From Bacteroidales bacterium (GTDB taxonomy: Bacteria; Bacteroidota; Bacteroidia; Bacteroidales; UBA10428): a stretch of 12,332 nt of DNA. A model generated the notes under the pieces. That model saw only the letters and a list, made by a program, of their open reading frames with translations. It was not told the DNA's origin and ran no database searches. The stretch spans positions 1 through 12,332 of the forward strand of contig JAFGOZ010000274.1 in assembly GCA_016926235.1 (NCBI GenBank), given 5' to 3'. The position numbers and the translations under genes were made by a program. This document shows positions 6,526-12,332 of this stretch, one piece after another; positions within the stretch are counted from its first letter, which is position 1, and every line of letters begins with the position of its first letter.

Positions 6526-7839
6526 ATGAATATACTAATGTTCAATACTTATAATCCCTTTATTGCATCCGGGATAGTTACACATGATTTATTTCAACTG
6601 CTGAAGAGTAATGGGCATAATGTCAGACTGCTCGTAAATAGATATGACAGTAGTTATCCTGAAGGGATAGTAAGTATGGAATCCAAACTAAAGGCATTAC
6701 TTAGGACAATTCTTTACAAATTTCAATGGAGGTACGAAAATTTAAAAGTAAAATTGAAATTTAAGAATGGAAAACGGACTCATACGGATTATCGGTTTTT
6801 CAATTTGAATGAGCAAAAGTTATTTTATAAAACTGATATACTTATTAAGAAAGGCGAAATTAAACCGGATGCGATTATTATATTATTTGTAAATAAGTTT
6901 ATTAATGCCAGAAATATATATGAATTGCAGGAAAAGACTGGAGCTTCGATTCTTTGGCTAATGTATGATATGGCACCTATAACAGGTGGATGTCATTATG
7001 CATGGGATTGCATGGGTTACAAGGATTCTTGTGGAAATTGTCCGGGTCTTTTTTCGTCAGATCCCTATGATCAAAGCTACATTAACATCATGTTTAAAAA
7101 GAACTACTTAGGGATGACAAGATTGGAAATCATAGCAGCATCGGAGAGACAATTTGAGCAAGCATCACAGAGTGCACTATTTAAAAACAAGAATGTTCAT
7201 AAAGTGCTGCTCTCGGTAAACCCTGATGTATATAAACTTGTTGATAAAGAAATAATTAGGTCTAAATTGAACATTCCGACAAATAAAAAAGTACTTTTCT
7301 TTGGTTCTGTTGGGCTTACAGAAAGACGCAAAGGGATGTATTATTTAATCGAGAGTCTGAAATTATTAAAGCAAAAGATTAATGCTATTGATTCAGGTTT
7401 AGCCAATAACATATTATTATTAATAGCAGGCAGAGAAATTGAACAGCTTGTTGATAATTTACCATTTAATTATCATTATATGGGAATGGTAAATAATACA
7501 TGGGGTATAGCTTCGGCATATCAGGCTGCAGATCTTTACATATGTCCTTCTGTGGAGGATTCAGGACCAATGATGATAAATCAGTCAATTATGTGTGGAA
7601 CTCCTGTGGTCTCTTTTGAAATGGGTGTGGCTTACGATTTGGTAATAACTGGAAAAACAGGGTACAGAGCAAAATTTAAAGATATTAATGATATGGCCCT
7701 GGGAATACTTAGCATTATAAATTTAAATAGTGAAGATTACAGGAAAATGTCTAAAAATTGTCGTGAAATGGCATTGAAGCAGTTCTCTCCTGATGTACAA
7801 ATAGAGAAAATTGAAAGCATTTTAAAAAGCTCTTTATGA
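6526..7839 (+). CDS. GT4-family glycosyltransferase with four-cysteine motif (paralogue B)
   Basis: 437 residues from the ATG at 6526. The frame is open from a TTG at 6466, but the added 20 residues have no counterpart in paralogue A, while MNILMFNTYNPF lines up with MNIIIFNNSNPF of A. The protein is more than half identical to A by eye. It shares MYDMAPITGGCHYAWDC with C156, C162, C169 and C172 at the same spacing, the donor-domain opening VLFFGSVGLTERRKG, and a 30-residue run around EDSGPMMINQS that is identical in both. The EX7E motif again reads D-x7-Q. It is predicted to be a cytoplasmic or peripheral transferase working on the same lipid-linked glycan, with a donor probably like that of A. 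Its stop overlaps the next start by 4 bases (ATGA), so the two are translationally coupled. Confidence 0.88.
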   Translation: MNILMFNTYNPFIASGIVTHDLFQLLKSNGHNVRLLVNRYDSSYPEGIVSMESKLKALLRTILYKFQWRYENLKVKLKFKNGKRTHTDYRFFNLNEQKLFYKTDILIKKGEIKPDAIIILFVNKFINARNIYELQEKTGASILWLMYDMAPITGGCHYAWDCMGYKDSCGNCPGLFSSDPYDQSYINIMFKKNYLGMTRLEIIAASERQFEQASQSALFKNKNVHKVLLSVNPDVYKLVDKEIIRSKLNIPTNKKVLFFGSVGLTERRKGMYYLIESLKLLKQKINAIDSGLANNILLLIAGREIEQLVDNLPFNYHYMGMVNNTWGIASAYQAADLYICPSVEDSGPMMINQSIMCGTPVVSFEMGVAYDLVITGKTGYRAKFKDINDMALGILSIINLNSEDYRKMSKNCREMALKQFSPDVQIEKIESILKSSL

Positions 7840-9170
7840 ATTTAGATTATCCCAAAGTGCTAATATTCGGGCAACCATTTAACAACTACTGTGGAGGTGG
7901 CATTACTTTAACCAATCTTTTCAAGGGTTGGCCAAAAGATAAGATTGCGGTTGCCTATATGGGACATGGATTATATAGTGTAACTACCGATGTTTGTGAT
8001 ACTTTTTATCAGCTTGGCAGAGAGGAACATAAGTGGAAATTCCCTTTAAATCTGTTTCAAAAATCGTTTCCTTCCGGACTGAAAAATATTGTGGTAAAAA
8101 TTAATTCAACGGGTAATCGTTCTAAACCCGGTATCAGAACAAAATTTGTTGATCAACTTTTTTTTCCCTTACTGAAATGGTTGGGACTATATCATGGAAT
8201 GTCGAGGATTTATTTGTCCTCCAGATTTAAAAACTGGTTATGCGAATTTAAACCTGATGTTCTTTATATACAGGTAGCATCTAGAGAAACCTTAGTTTTT
8301 GCAGGTCAGCTTATTGATTATCTGAAAATTCCTTCAGTAAATCATGTTATGGATGATTGGCCTTCTGCTATAACCAGTAAGGGCTTAACAGGTAACTACT
8401 GGATTCGAAAAATTGATAATGAAATTAAATATCTCTATTACAAAATTGATCTTCATTTAAGCATAAGTGAGGCAATGTCAGATGAATATCGGAGAAGATA
8501 CAATAGGGAATTCATCCCTTTTCATAATCCTATTGAAAGTGAAATATGGGTACCTTTTTCTAAAAGAAGCTATGGTATAGATAAGAAAAAAATAACTATT
8601 TTATACTCTGGTCGAATTGGGTTAGGGATAACCCAATCTTTAATCGATATTGCCTCCGCAATTGATTCAATGACGGATGATATATGGAGTATTAAGTTTC
8701 ATATCCAGACATTCACAAAAGACCCTGGTATTTTAAATAGATTAAAGAAATTCAATTGTGTGGTAATAAATCCTTTTGCTCCATATGAGAAGTTACCTGG
8801 AATATTTGCAGAAGCAGATATTCTTTTGCTGGCAAATGAATTTAGTGAAAAAGGTCTTAAGTATCTGAGATTCTCAATGCCAACCAAAGCATCTGAATAT
8901 ATGATTTCTGGTACACCAATTCTGTTATATGCCCCAGCCGAAGCAGCAATTTCAAAATTCTTCATAAAGAATAATTGTGGCTGTTGTATAACAAAAAGAA
9001 ACACTGTAGAAATTACTAATGCTTTGAATCTTCTACTAAATGATGAAAACTATCGAAAAAATATTGGACAGAACGCCAGAGCTCTGGCGATACAAAAATT
9101 TGACAAGGAAATAGTCAGAACGAAATTTCAACATTTATTGAAAGGAATTTCACAAAAAAGGAAAGGATAG
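7836..9170 (+). CDS. GT-B-fold (GT4-like) glycosyltransferase
   Basis: 444 residues, starting in the ATGA overlap with the preceding transferase. The N-terminal half opens KVLIFGQPFNNYCGGGITLTN, with the glycine loop CGGGITL (19-25) that binds substrate in GT-B enzymes. FKPDVLYIQ (138-146) and HVMDDWPS (170-177) follow, then the hinge HLSISEAMSDEY. The donor-binding half begins at about 253 (ITILYSGRIGLG) and runs to FSMPTKASEYMISGTPILLYAPAEA (347-371), where E354 corresponds to the second Glu of the EX7E motif. No signal peptide or membrane span. It is more divergent than its neighbours and is placed in GT4 by architecture, not by confident family recognition. It is the last gene before a 302-base gap. 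Its coupling to the upstream transferase suggests consecutive steps on one oligosaccharide. Confidence 0.85.
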   Translation: MNLDYPKVLIFGQPFNNYCGGGITLTNLFKGWPKDKIAVAYMGHGLYSVTTDVCDTFYQLGREEHKWKFPLNLFQKSFPSGLKNIVVKINSTGNRSKPGIRTKFVDQLFFPLLKWLGLYHGMSRIYLSSRFKNWLCEFKPDVLYIQVASRETLVFAGQLIDYLKIPSVNHVMDDWPSAITSKGLTGNYWIRKIDNEIKYLYYKIDLHLSISEAMSDEYRRRYNREFIPFHNPIESEIWVPFSKRSYGIDKKKITILYSGRIGLGITQSLIDIASAIDSMTDDIWSIKFHIQTFTKDPGILNRLKKFNCVVINPFAPYEKLPGIFAEADILLLANEFSEKGLKYLRFSMPTKASEYMISGTPILLYAPAEAAISKFFIKNNCGCCITKRNTVEITNALNLLLNDENYRKNIGQNARALAIQKFDKEIVRTKFQHLLKGISQKRKG

Positions 9171-9472
9171 ATTAGTTGAGAACAATATCTGTTAATTAAA
9201 TCTAGTTATTAGACAATATTTAATGGTACTCTTTGAAATTTCTCTCCCTAGTTTTGTATGATATATAAAAAGATTTAAAGGAGACTTAAGAGCAGTTTTC
9301 TGATTGAGCATTTAGAGAATTGAATTTGGAATCGAAGTGCAGTTAAAATTTCAGTTGGCAAATGATCCGGGACTGACGGGGCGAAGCTTTATTTATTCCA
9401 GACTTTCCATTTAAAAAAAAATCAGAGTCTGCAGAAAAATTTGCATTCCTTTGCAATAAACCAGAAAAATAC
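9171..9472 (+). other. Intergenic gap before the flippase gene, no gene
   Basis: This AT-rich stretch has no credible coding frame. It contains TAGTTTTG at 9249-9256, a match to the -7 consensus, with TTTG at 9232-9235 only 13 bases upstream, too short for a normal promoter. It also holds the second copy of the leader motif (9371-9388), an A9 run (9413-9421) and a weak 8-bp inverted repeat, CAGACTTT at 9399-9406 with AGAGTCTG at 9424-9431. A gap this long inside an otherwise tight operon suggests a module junction or an internal control point. Confidence 0.6.
9351..9388 (+). promoter_or_regulatory. Leader motif copy 2, upstream of the flippase gene
   Basis: GACTGACGGGGCGAAGCT at 9371-9388 differs by one base from the motif at 3581-3598, and ends 84 bases before the flippase start against 90 bases before the first transferase in copy 1. 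The strong stem of copy 1 is reduced here: TCAGTT (9351-9356) can pair with GACTGA (9371-9376), 6 bp with one wobble and a 14-base loop. The sequence therefore seems to be conserved more than the hairpin. GGGGCGAAGC bears a loose likeness to the GGGGCGGTAGC core of the enterobacterial ops/JUMPStart element read by RfaH, which may be coincidence. Confidence 0.45.
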
Positions 9473-10843
9473 ATGAATCTATCCAGGCTACCGTTTATAT
9501 CCTATTTTATTGGTATGTTTTCAAGAGGACATGAACGGAGTATAAAAGCTAAGAAGAATATTTTCTTTTCGACTATAATCAAAGGTATAAGTATAGCGAT
9601 AAGCTTAATTTTAGTTCCTTTAACAATAAGCTATGTAAATCCAACCCGATACGGAATCTGGCTTACCTTAAGTTCTATAATTGGCTGGTTTGGATTTTTT
9701 GATATCGGATTTGGTAATGGAATGCGAAACAAATTTGCTGAAGCTGTTGCAAATGATAATCATGAATTGGCTCGTATTTATGTCAGTACAACTTATGGGA
9801 TACTTAGTATAATTATTGGAATTGTACTAATAATTTTTTTTTGTATTAATCCCTGCCTGAACTGGGCAAAAATACTTAATACACCTGCCGATATGGCAGG
9901 AGAACTAAGTATTTTAGCACTCATTGTCTTTTCCTTCTTTTGTATTCAATTTATACTTCAGCTTATAACTACAATCCTTACAGCTAACCAGGAACCTGCA
10001 AAAGCTTCTTTTTTTAATCTTCTTGGGAGTGTTTTTTCATTATTAATAATATTTGTCCTCACCAAAACAACTAAAGGAAATCTAATCTATCTCGGAATTG
10101 CGTTAGGCCTATCTCCTGTTTTAGTACTAACTGCATCCAGTCTCTGGTATTTTAAACATGAATACAAAAAATATGCTCCGTCAATAAAATATGTTAAATT
10201 CACGTATGCACGTGATTTAATGACACTTGGATTAAAATTTTTCATTATTCAGATCGCTTCCATAGTTATATACCAAACAAGCAATATCATTATTGCTCAG
10301 CTTTTTGGACCAACGCAGGTGACACCTTTTAATATTGCCTTTAAATATTTCAGTGTTGTCTCAATGGGTTTTGGAATTGTTATGATTCCCTTTTGGAGCG
10401 CTTTTACAGAAGCCTGGACAAAAAAGGATACTATATGGATAAAAAATACTATCCGAAAATTGACACAACTCTGGGTCTTGATCAGTACTATAACCCTGAT
10501 AATGCTTCTTTTTTCAAATTTCGTATACAAATTATGGGTTGGTAAGGAAATAATAGTACCCCTGGGTATATCAATTGTAATGGCTTTTTATGTAATATTA
10601 AACACATGGTGCGGAATATTTTCACATTTTCTGAACGGAGTCGGTAAAATTAAGCTTCAGCTTTACAGTGGAGCGTTTGGAGCAATAGTTAATATACCTT
10701 TAAGCATATTTTTAGGTAAGAAAATTGGTATTCATGGGGTAATTCTGTCCACTACATTTCTGGCCGCTATAAGTGCGATCTGGTCACCTATCCAATATCT
10801 AAAGTTGATAAATAATAAAGCGACGGGAATCTGGAACAAGTAA
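9473..10843 (+). CDS. Wzx-like oligosaccharide flippase (MATE/MOP superfamily)
   Basis: 456 residues, ATG start. A short basic N-terminus (SRGHERSIKAKKN) is followed by about 12 hydrophobic segments, near residues 31-52, 62-80, 105-125, 145-170, 178-197, 203-225, 249-275, 290-310, 332-352, 360-385, 398-414 and 418-440. Family-typical features are VPLTISYVNPTRYGIWL in the first helical hairpin, FFDIGFGNGMRNKFAEAVA after the second helix, and TSNIIIAQLFGP at the start of the second half. Length and layout fit polysaccharide flippases. It is expected to sit in the inner membrane and move the undecaprenyl-linked repeat unit made by the neighbouring transferases to the periplasmic face. It follows a 302-base gap containing a leader motif and lies 32 bases ahead of wecD. 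Substrate specificity cannot be read from sequence, though coupling with the Fuc4NAc genes suggests a Fuc4NAc-containing glycan. Confidence 0.9.
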   Translation: MNLSRLPFISYFIGMFSRGHERSIKAKKNIFFSTIIKGISIAISLILVPLTISYVNPTRYGIWLTLSSIIGWFGFFDIGFGNGMRNKFAEAVANDNHELARIYVSTTYGILSIIIGIVLIIFFCINPCLNWAKILNTPADMAGELSILALIVFSFFCIQFILQLITTILTANQEPAKASFFNLLGSVFSLLIIFVLTKTTKGNLIYLGIALGLSPVLVLTASSLWYFKHEYKKYAPSIKYVKFTYARDLMTLGLKFFIIQIASIVIYQTSNIIIAQLFGPTQVTPFNIAFKYFSVVSMGFGIVMIPFWSAFTEAWTKKDTIWIKNTIRKLTQLWVLISTITLIMLLFSNFVYKLWVGKEIIVPLGISIVMAFYVILNTWCGIFSHFLNGVGKIKLQLYSGAFGAIVNIPLSIFLGKKIGIHGVILSTTFLAAISAIWSPIQYLKLINNKATGIWNK

Positions 10844-10875
10844 ATTTATTTATTTCTTAAATCCTTACTTAACAA

Positions 10876-11598
10876 GTGTATAATAATTATAATATTCTGG
10901 ATTGGGACTCTAATTTCTTTAATTATAAAGTTGCTTCCATCAAGGCCCTTAATTTGACTTTGAAGGTATTAAAGGATATTCTGGAAGATCTCAAAGGGAA
11001 GGATTTCAAACTTGTTTATTGTTTTGCGAATCCTGAAGATCAGATATCTAATTCCACCTTATTAGATGCATCCGGACTTCTGGTTGATAAAAAAATTACA
11101 TTCTTCATGATGACAGATTCGATAGATGACATAAACATTTCTTCTGAAATAAAACCTTACAATCTAAAATATTCCTCTGAAAAAATAAAATCATTGGCAT
11201 TACAGAGCGGCATTTATTCACGATTTAATATTGATCCGAATTTCAGCAATAATGAATACAAAAAACTTTATATTGAATGGATTGAGAAATCGGTAAAACG
11301 TGAAATAGCAAATGAGGTCCTGGTATATTTTGAAAATGAAATTGAAAAAGGTTTAATTACTCTGGCAATAAGGGATGATATTGGTACTATAGGATTGCTT
11401 GCTGTGGATAAGGAAGAAAGAGGAAAATCTATTGGAAAGAAATTGGTACAGTCAGCATTAGTATATTTTAAAGAAAAAAAAGTTAACATCGTTGAGGTTG
11501 CAACACAAATTGACAATAAAAGTGCCTGTGGATTTTATAAATCCTTAGGTTTTGACGTAAAAACTATTGTTAACATATACCATTTATGGATAAGCTAA
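10876..11598 (+). CDS. wecD: dTDP-4-amino-4,6-dideoxygalactose N-acetyltransferase (GNAT family)
   Basis: 240 residues from a GTG; the in-frame TAA two codons upstream leaves no earlier start. It is predicted to transfer acetyl from acetyl-CoA to the 4-amino group of dTDP-Fuc4N, giving dTDP-Fuc4NAc in the cytoplasm. The N-terminal LDWDSNFFNYKVASI resembles the TWENAFFGVNSAIV opening of E. coli WecD (RffC), and SRFNIDPNF ... YIEWIEKSVK (115-140) matches its SRFRAPWYAP ... YAQWIENAVR. The C-terminal GNAT core has the acetyl-CoA loop ERGKSIGKKL (181-190, with Ser for the middle Gly), VEVATQIDNKSA, and Y221, which lines up with the proposed catalytic Tyr208 of WecD. It is slightly longer than the 224-residue E. 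coli enzyme. It overlaps the following aminotransferase gene by 13 bases in another frame, so the two steps are coupled. Another 4-amino sugar nucleotide acceptor is possible but less likely. Confidence 0.85.
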   Translation: MYNNYNILDWDSNFFNYKVASIKALNLTLKVLKDILEDLKGKDFKLVYCFANPEDQISNSTLLDASGLLVDKKITFFMMTDSIDDINISSEIKPYNLKYSSEKIKSLALQSGIYSRFNIDPNFSNNEYKKLYIEWIEKSVKREIANEVLVYFENEIEKGLITLAIRDDIGTIGLLAVDKEERGKSIGKKLVQSALVYFKEKKVNIVEVATQIDNKSACGFYKSLGFDVKTIVNIYHLWIS

Positions 11599-12332
11599 AA
11601 ATACCATTCAACAAACCTTATCTTACGGGTAAGGAAATGCACTATATGTATCAGGCCATTTATTCCGGTAAGATATCGGGGAATGGCATATTTACCAAGA
11701 AGTGCCATAAATTCTTTGAAGAAAAATTTGGATTTCAGAAAGCGCTTCTTACAACTTCATGTACCGATGCACTCGAAATGTGTGCTATGCTTGCTGAAAT
11801 TAGACCTGGTGATGAGGTAATTGTTCCATCATATACATTTGTGTCAACAGCGTTGGCATTTGTAAGACAGGGAGCTAAAATTGTATTTGCTGACAGCGGC
11901 GATGACAATCCAAATATTGATGTTGATAGTCTCGAAGGATTGATTACATCAAATACAAAGGCTATTGTTCCGGTTCATTACGCTGGTATTGCCTGCGATA
12001 TGGATCCAATCATGGATCTGGCAGAGAAGTATAAATTACTTGTTATTGAAGATGCGGCACAGGCAATAGATTCTTATTATAAAGGTAAGCCTTTGGGATC
12101 AATAGGACACCTGGCGACATTTTCATTTCATGAGACTAAAAACATAAACTCCGGAGAAGGTGGTATGTTGGCTATTAATGATAAACGATTTAATAAAAGA
12201 GCTGAAATAATTTGGGAGAAGGGTACAAATCGGTCAGAATTTTTTAGAGGTGAAGTGAATAAGTATGGCTGGATTGACATAGGATCATCATTCCTGCCTT
12301 CTGAAATAATAGCTGCTTATCTTTATGCTCAG
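11586..12332 (+). CDS. wecE: dTDP-4-amino-4,6-dideoxygalactose transaminase (partial, 3' end off window)
   Basis: The frame is open from the ATG at 11586 to the right edge, 249 codons of an expected ~376. It begins inside the 3' end of wecD, a 13-base overlap. This PLP enzyme of the DegT/DnrJ/EryC1 family uses glutamate to aminate dTDP-4-keto-6-deoxy-D-glucose at C4. It follows E. coli WecE (RffA) closely: IPFNKPYLTGKEMHYM, TTSCTDALEM (57-66), VPSYTFVSTA (80-89), VPVHYAGIACDMD, VIEDAAQ with D156 contacting the PLP ring nitrogen, FSFHETKN with K185 as the Schiff-base lysine, EGG at 191-193, and EKGTNRSEFFRGEVNKYGW (211-229) then DIGSS. All visible catalytic residues are intact. With WecD it supplies dTDP-Fuc4NAc to the locus. 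The gene looks somewhat richer in G+C than the transferase genes upstream. Confidence 0.93.
   Translation, partial: MDKLKIPFNKPYLTGKEMHYMYQAIYSGKISGNGIFTKKCHKFFEEKFGFQKALLTTSCTDALEMCAMLAEIRPGDEVIVPSYTFVSTALAFVRQGAKIVFADSGDDNPNIDVDSLEGLITSNTKAIVPVHYAGIACDMDPIMDLAEKYKLLVIEDAAQAIDSYYKGKPLGSIGHLATFSFHETKNINSGEGGMLAINDKRFNKRAEIIWEKGTNRSEFFRGEVNKYGWIDIGSSFLPSEIIAAYLYAQ

Overview
The window looks like a glycan (O-antigen, capsule or exopolysaccharide) locus from a member of the Bacteroidota, probably a Bacteroidales/Marinilabiliales-type organism. This is inferred from the AT-rich sequence, the near absence of Shine-Dalgarno sites, several TAnnTTTG-type -7 boxes, and a secreted beta-helix protein carrying a SwmB-like domain. 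The species cannot be named from the sequence.

Left arm, minus strand, 1-3186: two tandem genes for secreted right-handed parallel beta-helix proteins resembling family PL9 polysaccharide lyases (pectate lyase L type). They align without a gap over about 420 residues at about 70% identity by hand count. The left-hand copy starts at a TTG, gains a SwmB-like beta-sandwich domain after the helix, and runs off the left edge. The other copy stops just after the helix.

Centre, 3187-3688: a 502-base divergent intergenic region with no gene. Its right half holds a candidate promoter immediately followed by a 14-bp hairpin and an 18-base motif. The motif recurs, with one mismatch, ahead of the flippase gene at almost the same distance from the start codon (90 and 84 bases). 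This shared leader is the most interesting regulatory signal seen here.

Right arm, plus strand, 3689-12332: four GT4/GT-B-type glycosyltransferases, a Wzx-like flippase, and the pair WecD (RffC) and WecE (RffA, cut by the right edge). WecE converts dTDP-4-keto-6-deoxyglucose to dTDP-Fuc4N, and WecD acetylates this to dTDP-Fuc4NAc. The glycosyltransferases would build a lipid-linked oligosaccharide that probably contains Fuc4NAc, and the flippase would export it. Two of the glycosyltransferases are paralogues with a conserved four-cysteine motif, separated by an unrelated one. No initiating transferase, polymerase, ligase or dTDP-glucose enzymes are visible; they may lie outside the window. 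The transferase and flippase genes look more AT-rich by eye than the lyase genes and wecE, as is common in exchanged glycan modules.

No RNA genes, CRISPR array, insertion sequence or integrase were recognised. Nothing here is clearly a wholly new system. The best leads are the repeated leader motif, the lyase pair with a likely altered calcium site, and the duplicated glycosyltransferase.
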